The notes under the pieces: model-generated | What the model saw: the letters and a program-made list of their open reading frames with translations, nothing else | Told to the model about the DNA's origin: nothing | Database searches by the model: none | In this document: in pieces, positions 1 through 12,630 of the stretch | Layout: the number at the start of each line of letters is the position of its first letter | Numbering within the stretch: position 1 is the stretch's first letter | Assembly (NCBI GenBank): GCA_002633025.1 | Contig: NMRB01001201.1 | Span: 103,559-167,558, forward strand | Reading direction: 5' to 3' | Length of the DNA: 64,000 bases | Source: Notospermus geniculatus | Lineage: Eukaryota; Nemertea; Pilidiophora; Heteronemertea; Lineidae | Translations under genes and position numbers: made by a program

Positions 1-1090
1 ATGATCTGTGGTAATGAGGTTGGAACTCCGGTGCAAATGCTTTTTCTTGACGGAAGAACTGCCCCCATAATGAAACATGCTGCTATCTTGATTGGGATGA
101 CCTTCCTGTTGTGTCCTTGTTAACATCCTCCTCGGGGAGGGCAGTACCGTTTTTCATGTGGTATTTGATGCTCTGAAGGATTCGCAACGGATGTGACCAT
201 CGTTCAATAGATGCTGCATTGACTGATAACCACATTCACCGTGATGTAAAAGTCTCCTTTTACTGAGAAGCCTTAAATATTAACCTTTTCCCGACTGCAC
301 TCCATGAGAGAAAGGTTGTATGCAATGATGTAGGTTACAAATCGTTTCAACGACTGACGTTGGCTTCAACATTAACAAGTACCATTAAATGGGCTGTGTC
401 ATGATATGGTGTTCTATTCTTCCTATAAGTATGTATTTCACTGGCAATGACGTTGGAGTCTGTTATGACCTCTGTAGTCGATGTTCCCGATAATTACTGT
501 CCATGTCTGGTCCACGTACCTGCCAAGGCCACGCCAGGCTTACGCCAAATCGTCGGCGGCTTATAACCCTGACAGATTGCTGCCATACACAAGACCAGTA
601 CATCATGTTGGTCACATGGGCTTGTCAGATGAAGCAGGCCCCTGATCTCATGACGGTATAAGCCGCTTTCAGGAGATTGGGGATAAGAGCAGTATGGTCA
701 GTAGCCAAAGAACCCGATGGTCAGTGCAGTCAATTGTATGGCGCTCATTAATTAGGGAGAGAGAGCTGGCTATCCGCCTCCAGATTATGAAAAAACACAT
801 CAATCCCCCAAATTATTGTGGCTCCAGTTGCAATGATGTTATCGCTCCACTTGATCGCGTAATTCATCCCCCGCCTATCATATCCTACCTCGAGTCCCTG
901 GATTATTACTTCATGTCCATTCACTGCTGCTTGTTTTTTCAGGTCCACTCATGTTATTACTCTACCTTATCAATGTTTCCCCAAAGTCATCTATTGGTTC
1001 TTCCCAAACTACTCCAACTTCATTCATAAAGTCTTAGTCATATTCAGACATAAAGCTCGACACAAGTTTTTGTTGAAATTCACCCGAGAA
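1..1090. other. No gene or repeat recognised
   Basis: Single-copy AT-moderate DNA. A 111-codon plus-strand frame at 694-1029 has an ATG but its composition is ordinary and I recognise no domain in it. Nothing else was seen. Confidence 0.6.
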
Positions 1091-1288
1091 GCCTTGCAAT
1101 GACGTCATCTTGGCGGCCATGCTGGAGGACACAGGGCGCAGAGGTGTGAGCTGACCGTGACGTGACCTGCGTGAAGTGCACGACAGCATTGTTCGACGTA
1201 ACGTCATTGGGGCATGCACGCCTCATTTCGCTGCGCCTCTGCAGCATGTGCCTCCCAACATGGCGGCTTGTGACGTCATTTGCAAGGC
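1091..1288. mobile_element. CRE-rich inverted-repeat (MITE-like) element
   Basis: The outer ~30 bases pair as an inverted repeat: GCCTTGCAATGACGTCA at 1091-1107 against the complement of TGACGTCATTTGCAAGGC at 1271-1288. The match continues imperfectly inward through GGCGGCCATG and CAGAGG. Each arm contains a full cAMP-response-element palindrome, at 1100-1107 and 1271-1278. The element is 198 bp with no coding potential. A 13-bp word, GTTGAAATTCACC, lies just outside both ends (about 1072 and 1325); it could be a target-site duplication or chance. Assignment as a MITE is by structure only. Confidence 0.6.
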
Positions 1289-1531
1289 CTCTATACATGT
1301 ACCCACACTTAACTCAAATTGTCGTTGAAATTCACCTATTAACCACACTAAATCTAAACTTGACCTAAACTTGCCTCGTGTCCTGGTCCAAAGAGGTCAT
1401 AGACAGCCTCCAAGGAGTCTCCCACAAAGATCTTCATTGTTGATTCTGCACGAATTCCCGAGGGTCTCTTCGAATACTAAACCCCGATGCGTTATTTCCC
1501 TGATAATTTCATTTACCAATCTTTAATCCCG

Positions 1532-1674
1532 CCAGAGAGATGCCTTTGGTGTTACAAATTTGCACACGATCTCTGTACCAATCGGATCAGTTGGCTCATC
1601 CTCCATAGAGAAACATGCTAATAGTATTTGCACAAGGGTACCGTATAAGTCTAACCCCAAAGGTATCTCTCTGG
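1532..1674. mobile_element. Short inverted-repeat element
   Basis: CCAGAGAGATGCCTTTGG at the left end is matched by the complement of CCAAAGGTATCTCTCTGG at the right end, with pairing extending about 5 bp further inward. The span is 143 bp, non-coding and MITE-like. No clear target-site duplication was found. Confidence 0.5.
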
Positions 1675-2968
1675 AAACGCTCGTAGAGTTCCTTATTCTT
1701 GGTTCAATGGATTAGGAGTTGAGTTGAATCCATACGAATACGGTTAACTATAGGAATTTTGATTTGTGATCTGTGACATACAGCAGGCTTTTGATATCGT
1801 CGAATCGAAGTCCTGACACTGACTCTTTTGATAGGATAATGTTGAAGGAGCTAGATCCCAGCAGCAAAGCCAGGTCTGTGTCACTTCGGTCAGTTCATTC
1901 ACTGCGCCTTCATTTTTTTGCGTACGAAACATTGCTACGGGGCATCAACCACCCTTCCTTTAAGTTCGCTGTTGACCCCTTCGACCTTCCTTCCACAATA
2001 CTGAAATGATATATCCAATATAGAGGCCACCTTTCTCCCAATGTTAATCAAATAAATGGATGTTGTGGAGGCTGACATCAACATAAATCCTGTCTTTGTA
2101 CTACACAGGCAAAGTGATATGGTCAGAGATGAAATATGAACCCTGGGATTCACCTCTTGCCTTTTTTTAATGTAATCCAATCGGGACATATATAAACCCA
2201 ATGATCTTCTTTACGACTTCCATACAAAATGAAACATCAGGATCTAATCCTGTGAACTTATTGATAGTTAGTATTATGACCTTTGCGCTCTCTGAGGCTG
2301 TTCGAACAGACCTCACTTCACATTCACCAATAATGTATTATCTATAAGAAACTCCTCTATCACATCGCTGTCTTGTCGAAGATCAACCGTATTTCTCTTT
2401 TCTGTTCCATTTGTCAGCGTACAATCTCGTCAGAAGAACCCATCTTCGCCAGTAGATCATGGCTTTGTGCGACATACAAGACAGACAAAACTATAATTCC
2501 TTATCTAATGTTTTCAACCTGACAGGAATCTTCGTCGAATACAGCGTTAGCATTAAGATGCGTCATCCGGGTTTTTTGAATGTATTGCCATGTTTGATAC
2601 ACTTTTAATCATATTGTACCGATCTTTCTATCAATTTATTGCATTTTGTACGGAACTGTGAATCATGTACAGCACATTTGAAAGAGCACCTCTGCCTTTT
2701 ACTCAACAAGGAACCAGTTATATTTTTGACGAGAACCGCTAACGCCTTTGATTAGGACCAGAAGAAAACCGACTGATGTCAAGGGTTTTGAGCAAGAACT
2801 CTTCAAGTTCTTTGATAGTATTTTGATGTATTTTCAGCGATTGCTCAGAGTAGGGCCTACTACTCTGAACTTTCTTTATAGAGCTTTCTTTATAGGAGGC
2901 ATTTTCATCAGTGGCGCCATTTTACTTGATTTTGAGAGTATGCTCCTGATGTTCGGCTTGTCTGAGGT
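1675..2968. other. No gene recognised
   Basis: Only short open frames of up to 88 codons on both strands, none with a recognisable domain. No repeat was found by eye. Confidence 0.55.
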
Positions 2969-3197
2969 CTATAGATGTTCTTCACTGACGTCACAACGGT
3001 CACGTGACTGCAAAGAATCAGCCTTGCTGGCCGTCAAATGGCCGGCAGTGACGTCAAAACTGTCACGTCGTGACATTTTGACGTCACAGTCTGTGTGTTG
3101 ACGCTGTGTTCAAGGCATGACGTCGCTTGACATTTTGACGGCCAATAAGGCGGCATCGTGCCATGGAAATGTGACGTCACGTGAAGAACCTCTACAA
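2969..3197. mobile_element. CRE-rich inverted-repeat element
   Basis: TGTTCTTCACTGACGTCAC at the left is mirrored by GTGACGTCACGTGAAGAACC at the right, giving imperfect terminal repeats of about 25 bp around a 229-bp body. Four full TGACGTCA palindromes occur (2986, 3049, 3079, 3172), with further TCACGTGA, CACGTCGTGAC and TGACGTCG variants. It resembles the elements at 1091-1288 and 15475-15641 in architecture, but the arm sequences are not clearly homologous. Confidence 0.6.
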
Positions 3198-4886
3198 CAA
3201 GTTACCCGTCGGTGGGTCAAGTTTTTAAACAGTGATCACGTTTCTATCGACTGAATCATAACGATGTTAAGATCCCATCCGATAAGGTCATCAAGAGACG
3301 CATCCAACTTTTATTTTATTGGGTCAATAGATGTAATAGAATCACGGTGGTGGCTCCCGAAATTATATCTGACACGATATTGGAATATTGATTGAAATGA
3401 GAAAATTCTGTTCGACACCTCATAAAAATTATACTTAATTAACTTATTTTTTGAGAGTACCCTTTGAGAGTATACTTGGCTCCAGGATGATGCCATTTTG
3501 TCCTTTATCCATTTCAGGCTATCTTGGCCAACAAAGTCAGTTCACTTATGATGCAAGTGTGCATCAAGTCATGTATCTTTTCGTTTGTCCGCTGTTGAAC
3601 AGCATTTAGAGTAGGTAAGTAATTTTATATAGTTACGAAAGGTCAATTGCTTCCGTGGTTTTAAAAATCCATTATAAAAATGATAGAAAAGCCAAAGTCT
3701 CTGCTGATTAGGTTCATCTTCTCTCCTTTATTGAAGAAGTCACAAAAGAATCCAGAAAGTACAAAATGAGGCCCGGGAGATGTTACACACCCATTAGGAA
3801 GATTGATATTACATCGGGAAAGAAAGGAACACATCTCCTCAGGGCTCAACGTTGACCTCTGAAAGTTACTAAAAACTTCTTACTGAAAGGATCACAGTAT
3901 TATCATTCTTTTCAATGTGTTGTTGTGTTTGTGGTAAATCACTAGATTTCGTAAATAGATCTTCCTGCAGGGAACAATTCCTTGAATTGTATTTGAATAT
4001 ACCTGTTGTTGATATCGTTAAAATCACTTCCTTTGTACGTTGCCATTGAAAAAGTTTGGTATAAGTTGGAGTTGTATTTTGTCGGCTTTTCCTTGATTTA
4101 TGCATGAAGTGTTACCGTACAAAACTTAGGCGGAAACTTTTAAGGTTTCTTACAATGGACAATAACTTATGTTTTAATTATATGAACTGCTTTATATTTC
4201 CGAAGTGACCTAACTCGGTATATCACTCGGAGAAATTGCCCCCAAGCGGTGACCACATTTCACGACTGATAATTACGTCAGGGTGAGTTATCATCTTGGT
4301 AATTCACCAGCCTGTTCTTAGGGAGGTAAAAGAGGTGCTTGTCTTATAGTAATTATTGGTATCCCTGCCTTTAGTATTCCGTACTTCACCAACGATGTTG
4401 GTTTATTTCACCAGAGGGACATCTTGGAACCAAATCCATGCCTGTTTTGCATACAATGTGGTAGAAATTGTAATTTCCTCTTTTGATTTTTTTGTAAAGT
4501 TTACTTGGTTGGAGAATGAGGTTTTAGTCTCTAATGCTAACAAAAAATCAACCTTACTCCCACAGGCCTAATATTACACGGTTGGACCTCAAATGAGGAA
4601 ATCTGGCATGTTTTTTTGGCGAGTGGACCAGACCTAACTGACAATGTAACCTGTTTTTTATCGTCACACCAGTAGGTGGATCTATTTTGACGACCTCCCA
4701 CACAGACACCGTTTAAATCGCAGTCACGCATGTTCCAGTTGTGATAAATGTCTTTTCGCCATCTATAATACGCTCACATTGCGAGGCCCGCCCTCGGCAG
4801 GTCATGTATCGTGCCGAGAACGCGCCTTCGGTATTGTTCGTATAAAAGCGTTCGTGATGCTGCCACAAAACCCACAGGTCGGTCAG
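3198..4886. other. No gene recognised
   Basis: Single-copy DNA with only short frames and no recognised repeat. A lone TGACGTCA octamer follows at 4887-4894. Confidence 0.5.
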
Positions 4887-4969
4887 TGACGTCATCATTC
4901 ACTCGCTGGCAGTCGAGAGAAGCGGATCTGCGAGCACAATGCTTCACAATGCTAGCTGAGACTTGTGCT

Positions 4970-5100
4970 GCCTTGGTAGCGTAGTGGGGAGAGCGTACTC
5001 GCTGAATCCTCAGGTTGATGGTTCGAACCATGGTCTTTTTCACCGTCTTTCTTCTCTCTGAATCCGGTAGTCGAGTGGTTAGCGCCCTTGACAACCAACA
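4970..5100 (+). mobile_element. tRNA-derived SINE head (tandem tRNA-like modules)
   Basis: From 4970 the sequence reads like a polymerase III internal promoter. An A-box-like TAGCGTAGTGG is followed 30-odd bases later by a near-perfect B box, GGTTCGAACCA, at 5020-5030. About 35 bp further on a second A-box-like segment, GGTAGTCGAGTGGTTAGCGC (about 5066-5085), starts but no B box follows. The acceptor arms do not pair, so this is not an intact tRNA gene. A dimeric or truncated tRNA-derived SINE is the best reading. It is not the same family as the SINEs at 33.3 kb and 40 kb. Confidence 0.5.
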
Positions 5101-7773
5101 CATTCAGAATGCACTTTATGGTAACACATTATGGCCACTCTTGGGTCGCTGGGAGTTGTTGCATATTTAATATTAATTACCATATCGCCTGTGAGCCTTC
5201 CTACTTTCCGAATCAATAGGAACCGTCACATGGCTAATACTGTAACCAATATGCATGTCAGGTAGACAAGACGTTGATACAACCCTCTCGGTATCATCCT
5301 CATATCTATAGCACTCTCACCTCTGAGCCACGAGGTGTCCATGTTTCATGATCTCAAGTTCTTTCTTGTACTTCTTAAGTGAGAAGTTCGAATCATTGTC
5401 AACTGCATTGATTCTGCGCTGGTCATGCAGATACTATCCTACCTGCTCTAAACATCCTGAGAAACTCGGGATATTTGCGGCGGCCCCCGCCCCTCCCTAA
5501 AATGTGGGGTTGAGATTAGCAAAAAACACCAACAGTTACTTTGACATTCAGGCCCAAGCTCATCGGTTTGAGCATAAGGAATGATGATTCTGCACTATGA
5601 TACCAAACCATGGCTCCATTAGATTCACCATGACATGCAGAACCTACTAACTTTGCCAACAACAAAGACGTAACAGATAATCTTGTGACTGACAGTGAGC
5701 TAAAACTTCATGTTGGTTCTGCAAGAAATTGGCTCTTGATTCCTCCATCTCATCACAGATTGTGCCAACTGAATGAGATAATCAGGACGTTCAATGCCAC
5801 CACTTTCGATTATTGGCTTAGTGAGCTGACTTGACAAAACGGAAATGAAGACTTAACTTCCTCATCAGCATCTCTAAAGATGCGCGTTGATGCTTAAAGA
5901 CGATTTTTCCGGGCGGCATCTTTGCCGAGACTGATACAGTAAGATGACTGGGATTTGTCGATATTATTGACTTTTCTCTTCAAGGATTAGTATATGCAAT
6001 CAATCGGATAGTTTAGTAACGGGGTACCTATTCAAAATCTATGAATACCCATAACGAATCTGCATGGATAGCGGATCATCCCCTAGTTTGACGCGTTTTG
6101 TTGTTATTGTCCGAGTTAACTGTTCGTTTCGCCCCACTTCATTTCGCCCCCTAGTTCGTTATGCTGTGTGCTTGGCAGAGGGGGGATCTCTCCCCCCTTT
6201 TTGTAGAGTTCCTCCTGGACAAACCGACTTATTCGGATCAATTCCCTGCATCGTCGATTTCTTCATCCGAAAGCGAGCAGGTGTACAGCTTTGTTTCAAG
6301 TGCGAACTTCTCTCTATTAACAACAACGAAACGTTTTCGAACCACCATCAGTGTCAGCGTAATGGCATCATGCCTAAATTTAAGGAGGCAAGAATCATAC
6401 AATATTTACTGACGGGCACACTTGTGGGTGTGATTCCGCGTTTCCTGAATCTCAATATCACCAGAAAAGATTGCTCCCGAGGGTAATGTCATGTGATTTT
6501 TATGAATTTCGTATGTCGACAGAATTTTGCTTCGGAAGAAGATCGCACTTTTGGACAAAAAATTCGAATAATTGTCAGCAACTTTATAAGTGGATTTCTC
6601 CCACGTGTTAAGGAAACACATAAACGAGATGTGACGAAAATGTTTGGCACATAATTGCACGTTTCCAAAGGAACGATTCCCAATGAGGTTCGAGTTCGCA
6701 TAAGCAAAATGCTTTTTGAGAGAACTTCACGTTGAGTTTAATTTCGCATAAGCAAACGCTTTGGGGAACACTTCGCTCCATTTAGCGTCCAGAGACGAGA
6801 AGGTAAAAAGATGGTGATAAGCAGACGAGGTGTCGTACAAGTTATCGAGTTGTCAGGAGGCAACTGCCAATGCGATCCCTCAGCTGTCGGCATTACCCAT
6901 AAGCCAACGGATCAAAAATCACCAACTGAACGTCTCCGAAGACACACTCGCGACTCGCTGCAGTAACAACCTGTGAGGCAAGGATCGTCGATGGTTCACT
7001 CGGTGATGATGACGGCGTTCCTTCGCGAAGCTCTCTCGGTTTCAGTTAGTTCTCGTGAACGGTCGTAGAGCGTGTGTTATTTTTTGACATCGTCAGGACT
7101 GGACTCAAACTGATGGATGTATTCGGTGGTAATTGGGTGATGGATAAACTTATTGATAATGTCATAATCTTTTCCTGGTGAAGGGAAGGCACGTTTGTAA
7201 ACAACCTGGATTAAACACACTGAAGATTGATGGAGGTAAGCTAAGAGATGGCATCATTACTTGTTACAGCTGTGAAGAATCTAACGAAAAAAATGTTAAA
7301 TACAGTCGTTTGATCATTTGACTTTTAGCATAAAGGAATGCTTTTAGGTATCAAAACTATTGCGGCAATTTTTATATCATGGTTCCTGACGCGTTAATTG
7401 GTACAGTCTAGGCGTTTCTTCTCAGTGACACATTGAAGGTTCTTTATCCTAGTCACGGATTTCCAATCTGCAAAATCATGCCGCGATTAAAAACTTTACA
7501 ATGACATACATTGTAACTAGTCTTAGGGCCATATTCTTGACTGGTATTTTTACAGCTAAACCACGCAGCGTCTATTTCTTCTTCTGTTTCACGGCACAAA
7601 ATGTATTGTTTTCTGTCTGCACCTTAATGGTTGGGAAACAGGTGGTCAGCCAATGTTATCGAATCGTGAGCCTTCTCAACCTGCTGGGTATTCTTTGTTT
7701 TATGGGTCTTTGTGGTCAGTTTTAAGAAATCTACAGCAGACCTTAGTCCATTTGTGGACATAAGGGACGCTTT
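5101..7773. other. No gene recognised
   Basis: Mostly unique DNA. A 140-codon plus-strand frame at 6064-6486 has an ATG but no recognisable domain. A 14-bp word, TTCGCATAAGCAAA, recurs at 6695 and 6743. Confidence 0.5.
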
Positions 7774-8024
7774 ATTTAAAAAGGTTAGGTCTGTATACAC
7801 CTCCGGCAACATTTTTACAACATTCAAAGTTACAACACTATGTTGGACAAATGTTGTCAAGTGTTTACGGGGAAAAGAGTTTGCCAACATGTCGTATGTT
7901 GTTAAAATATTGTAGCATTTTTGTTGGCCAAAGCAATACAAGATCAAAAGATCGTGCTGCTCAGGTATATGTGTTCAAATGTTGGCAGAATGTTGTCAGT
8001 GTGCGCACAGCCTTATTTTAAATG
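7774..8024. mobile_element. Degenerate inverted-repeat element rich in CAACA/TGTTG
   Basis: The left end (ATTTAAAAAGG, CTGT, then CAACATTTTTACAACATT) is echoed in reverse complement at the right end (AATGTTGTC, CACAGCC, TTATTTTAAAT). The interior carries many CAACA/TGTTG half-palindromes. The arms are diverged with no coding content, so this is probably an old MITE. Confidence 0.35.
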
Positions 8025-8674
8025 CGCACCGCTCTTGTACATCAAATTTATCTTGATCGGGTGGATTTCTTCATTTCCGCTGTCTGGCTAAAACTGGTTT
8101 AATCAAACATTTTTTTAATCTTTAATCTTCCTGAGATAAAGCCTCTATCTTGGAAATTCAATCCTGCGCATCTATTCTGTGTTTTTATCTCGCCGCTTCA
8201 CGAGCTGTGTGTTCCCACGTAGCAGTAGACTCCCTCTCACGATTAGACAACCCATCATTCATTTGGGTGAAACCTCGACGTTTGTAATTTGCCACTGTCT
8301 ACAGAGCTGCATGTCTGGTATCATGATTTTTTTGGATGCACCATCCCTTGTGTTTTTCAATGGCCAATCATGTCAAAGATCCGTCAATTTGAAATCCATT
8401 TCATGTAAGTATTGAGTCCTCCGGGATTGCACTGCCTTGCCATTGACTTTACGTTCCCTCTTTTTGGCATTTAACCCGTCGGGGTTACATGCCACGGCTT
8501 TTTGAAATGATTTATGTAAATCTGTAAAAAAACATTTGGTTTACGATGCGTCAAACGTTTGTGGCGTCCGGATTAACGATGTAAAACTAAAAAGCAATGT
8601 CAAAATGAAAGGATTTTAAGTGCCACTAAGTGCTAGTAAATTCAATTTGCTAACTCAACTAAACGAGTGGGTGC
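8025..8674. other. No gene recognised
   Basis: Unique AT-rich DNA with a 78-codon frame at 8179-8415 of no recognisable family. Confidence 0.5.
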
Positions 8675-8742
8675 AAAACACCGGGATCGACCCCATGGCT
8701 CCAGATATGACAAGCGCTAGTCTTTCTACAATGCCATCCAAG
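8675..8742 (-). mobile_element. Possible degraded tRNA-like SINE head
   Basis: On the minus strand a B-box-like GGGGTCGATCCCG lies about 50 bases downstream of a weak A-box-like stretch (GGATGGCATTGTAG). The arms do not fold well. It could be an old tRNA-derived SINE or chance. Confidence 0.25.
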
Positions 8743-9600
8743 CAGACATTTCGTGCCTTCTAAAAATGGTGTTTTCTAAAGTAAATGCTTCATAGACAGG
8801 CAAAATCGCTGTAGTAAACAAACCTAATGATGTTGTTTCTAGTGAGATCCCTAAGGAAACGCAGCATGCATGTTTTCCATGTTTATAACGTGACCAGAGA
8901 CATTTAGAAGATAACCCTACAGCATTATGTTTCCTCGAAACCATTACAGAACTGATGTAATTCATCTTCAATGAGTATGTACTTAATTTCAAAACAGATT
9001 CAACTTTAAAATACCACCATTAGATTCGTATTAGAACCATCAAGATACCCATGGGTACAGTTAGTCTTTAATATCCCCTGTATCAATGGGTTATGGATCG
9101 TGGTATCCCCTCCTAACTCTGAGCATTTATCAATGATCTGCCAATATCCCCTTTTAAAATCATTTGTGATTACTCTCTGTCATCCGAAATGAACAAAATT
9201 CCGTGGTAATCCCGGTGTCGGGGTTACCCGAGATAAGGTTAGAGATGTGCAGACCCTGGAGAAATCATTAACTCCGCTGTGAGGGAGAGTCGAACTTCCA
9301 CAAATGGCATACTTCGGGGACTGCCACAGAACGAGAGGGAAATCTGATTCCTGAACGAAATTGGGATCGAATTTTGTGCAGATGCTGACGAGATGCTTGA
9401 ATCGAGATTCGGCATGATTTCCTATTCCCCTGAAAATCAAACGAGCGTGCTGCGACTTTGAAATATGCACGTGATTAAAAGACGAATGACTCCAAAGCAG
9501 CATTTTGCCTAATGTGACATTTGGCACAGAAAATCCAAATCGTTAGTTTTCCGGAAAAAGGTAAGGTTCGTCACTGAAATGTTCTGTTAGTTCAGACCAA
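8743..9600. other. No gene recognised
   Basis: Unique DNA. A 115-codon minus-strand frame at 9180-9527 is unremarkable. Confidence 0.5.
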
Positions 9601-9735
9601 AGAGATGAAAAGCACAAAAATTGACACACAATATATGATAAATAAAAAGGCAATTTCCAGAGTGTTTGCGAATTTTCGACCCCAACCGGGGTCTTCTTCA
9701 GGCTGGAACTTTACAATCCGAAACTCTAGAATAGA
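9601..9735 (-). mobile_element. Single module of the GACCCC-hairpin family
   Basis: This region shares a long collinear stretch with 45008-45260 and with the reverse complement of 49948-50143. The shared part runs through AGCACAAAAATTGACA, a TGATAAATA-like segment, TTTCCAGAG, then TTTTCGACCCCAACCGGGG, TCTTCTTCAGGCTGG and AACTTTACAATC. Here only one arm is present, whereas the other two copies are head-to-head pairs. On the minus strand the core reads CTGAAGA, then a GACCCC/GGGGTC stem with a GGTT loop, then GAAA (9674-9701), flanked by TTCCAG and CTGGAA. Confidence 0.6.
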
Positions 9736-10192
9736 CCCATGTTTTTTTGGTACCCACTTTACATATCCATCATGTATTTCAACCTGTGATTCCCGTAAAT
9801 AATATGATAGAAAAATGTCCCCATCTGTGCCTTACCAAGGGAGTTTACCATCTGACGGCTCGAGCCCCAAATTGCTGATAGAAGTGGTTATTTGTATACA
9901 TCATTGATGAGATTGCTGTAGACCTGAATACATTGTAAATACAATGAGAAAAAATGACGAGTCCGCTATTGTACATGTAGTTATTGAACTCCGGTGTTTG
10001 TCAGAGGATGCTTCACTTTGACGACTGGTGAGCACAATGGCGCTGGCTGTTTCCTTTTTGCAAATGTCGGTGGCGAGGGGTTCCTGCTCTTGTTGGCCAA
10101 TACCCTAGAATATGGGGCGAACTGGTGAAGAAAGAAGGTTATGGATTGGACATTGCCCAGTAAGAATCGACCCACTCACAGGAGTCTAGCTA
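9736..10192. other. No gene recognised
   Basis: Unique DNA running into a poly-C tract. Confidence 0.5.
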
Positions 10193-11847
10193 CCCCCCCC
10201 CCCCCTGCAATCTAAGTCTGCTTTTATTGTTCATCAAGGGGTTCGGATGTAATATGGCTTTTGATGGAAACCATGACTATTCGAATATAACTCGTATTTG
10301 CATTTTTTCACTTTTTGTATTAACTGAGCTACTGATTATTTTACGTATGAGTCAATCAAATTAAAATATCTCCGATAAATACCTCCTTTGATTCAACATG
10401 AAACGCCATTCATTGACTCTTGAATGACTGTACTTTCCATGCTATAATGGAAACACCATTTCAAGCCAGCTCAATTCAGTGTCAAAGTACATTCCCTAAC
10501 TGATCGGTCCAAAAGCGGTAGTTTGATTATCTTATCCTAACATGGTGATGAAACATCTAAAACTGTTTTAGCAAACATAACCTGTTGGGAAATCATCCAT
10601 CAATTCGGAAAAAATGACCGTCAGTGTCTAGCGTTAAAAAGGCAAGCAAGGAAATCAGATTAGTTATAGCATCCTCCCACTACCAGCAGCTAGACTGTGT
10701 CCACTGGTTCTGAGGACGGTTCAGCGTTCATTCTCTAGATGATATTGATCATGCTCCTCGGGGGGGCGCCGAGCTTGTGTTCCGCAACAGACGACGAGGA
10801 CTTTTTGTCGGAATCAGTAGGTCTTCATGTCTGGTTTATTGAGCAGAAAACTATTAGTAAGCGATTTGCAAACTGCAGGGACAACTGGACCGAAAACACG
10901 AGGATTGGCTATGGCTACGATCTGGTGTTGGGTCGGCCTAGAAGCCAGCCATTGCATATCTGACGAAGCCACAACTGCCTTCCAACCAGTGGAATGTTGG
11001 CAGTCCTGTGAATTTCTGCCAATTTCTAACCAGTGGAATGATGGCAGTAGTTGTAATCTGCCAATGGAATGCTGGAAGTCCTTGTAATCTACCAATGGAA
11101 TGTTGGCAGTCCTTAACGTATACCACTGGAACGTTGGCAGTCCTTTGTAATCTACTAATGGAATGTTGTCAGTCTTTGTATCTACCAAATGGAACGTTGG
11201 CAGTCCTTGCAATCTACCACTGGAACGTTGGCAGTTTTTGTAATATACCAATGGAATGCTGGCAGTCATTGTAATATACCAATGGAATGTTGGCAGTCGT
11301 TGTAATCTACCATAGGAATCTTGGCAGTCCTTTGTATCTGCTAATGGAATGTTGGCAGTCCTTGTAATCTACCAATGGAATGTTGGCACTCCTTGTAATC
11401 TACCAATGGAATTTTGGCAGTCATCCTAGACATTTCGTGTGTTCCTCACACCTGTCTTGCCAAGCCACAAACTGGACCATGCAGTCACTCGGAATTCAAT
11501 ACTTTGATTTGACTGGCCTTTCGCGGTTCGTGTACAAAAATAGTGTTTGTGCCATGCGGTTCATTGCTGGAGGGAACTGTCACATCGCGTTTTCTGCGGC
11601 AGTGATCAGTCCGGGTGCAGTGGGGCTTTGGTTGTCCTGTAGTCATATCTGTTTACTGAGTGAAACTCCTGGTAGTTTTTAAGCTGATAACATCATTACT
11701 AACTCAAGTTGGCAAAATATAGCGTAAATGCACCAGTTTGAGAATGTTCCAATGGTTTCCCGACATTACTCATCGTTACGTAGGAAAGAGGTTTGCATTA
11801 AGGCTCATCATCACCCATTCAGGCCATTCATCATCACAAAATTGAAG
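10193..11847. repeat. Tandem duplication unit, copy A (about 1.65 kb)
   Basis: The unit starts with 13 C residues at 10193-10205 and runs to the next poly-C tract at 11848, where the same sequence begins again. It holds a minisatellite (10984-11425) and a downstream stretch with a 74-codon and a 100-codon open frame. Compared with copy B, most differences in those frames change the amino acid, so I see no sign that they are selected as proteins. Copy A lacks the two insertions found in copy B and so serves as the empty-site reference. Confidence 0.85.
10984..11425. repeat. Minisatellite, about 31-bp unit, 14 or so copies (copy A)
   Basis: Units of 31-32 bp follow the consensus CCAATGGAATGTTGGCAGTC then CTTGTAATCTA. 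Point variation is common (CCACTGGAACG, CTAATGGAATG), and the first units are more diverged. The unit length is not a multiple of three, and the frames across it are a by-product of its sequence. The same array with the same variant order lies in copy B. Confidence 0.9.
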
Positions 11848-12630
11848 CCCCCCCCCCCCCTGCAATCTAAATCTGCTTTTATTGTTCATCAAGGGGTTCG
11901 GATGTAATATGGCTTTTGACGGAAACCATGACTATTCGAATATAACTCGTATTTGCATTTTTTCACTTTTTGTATTAACTGAGCTACTGATTATTTTACG
12001 TATGAGTCAATCAAATATCTCCGATAAAGACCTCATTGATTCAACATGAAAAGCCATTCACTGACTCTTTACTAACTGTACTTTCCATGCTATAATGGAA
12101 ACACCATTTCAAACCAGCTCAATTCAGTGTCAAAGTACATTCCCTAACTGATCGGTCCAAAAGCGGTAGTTTGATTATCCTATCCTAACATGGTGATGAA
12201 ACATCTAAAACTGTTTTAGCAAACATAACCTGTTGGGAAATCATCCATCAATTCGGAAAAAATGACCGCCAGTGTCTAGCGTTAAAAAGGCAAGCAAGGA
12301 AATCAGATTAGTTATAGCATCCTCCCACTACCAGCAGCTAGACTGTGTCCACTGGTTCTGAGGACAGTTCAGCGTTCATTCTCTAGATGATATCGATCAT
12401 GCTCCTCGGGGGGACGCTGAGCTTGTGTTCCGCAACAGATGACGAGGACTTTTTGTCGGAATCAGTAGGTCTTCATGTCTGGTTTATTGAGCAGAAAACT
12501 ATTAGTAGACGATTTGCAAACTGCAGGGACAACTGGACCGAAAACACGAGGATTGGCTATGGCTACGATCTGGTGTTGGGTCGGCCTAGGAGCCAGCCAT
12601 TGCATATCTGACGAAGCCACAACTGCCTTC

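Noticed and set aside
4970-5037. Functional tRNA gene
   Set aside because: The A and B boxes are present, but the acceptor and anticodon stems do not pair. The same applies at 8675-8742, 33603-33670, 40203-40270 and 51808-52062.
5290-5345. A-box-like GTGGCTCAGAGGTGAGAG on the minus strand
   Set aside because: No B box at a suitable distance and no fold; probably chance.
11380-11682. 100-codon frame with a counterpart at 13463-13720, suggesting a duplicated gene
   Set aside because: Most differences between the two copies change the amino acid, the start differs, and the 5' part of the frame lies in the minisatellite. This looks like neutral drift in a duplicated repeat.
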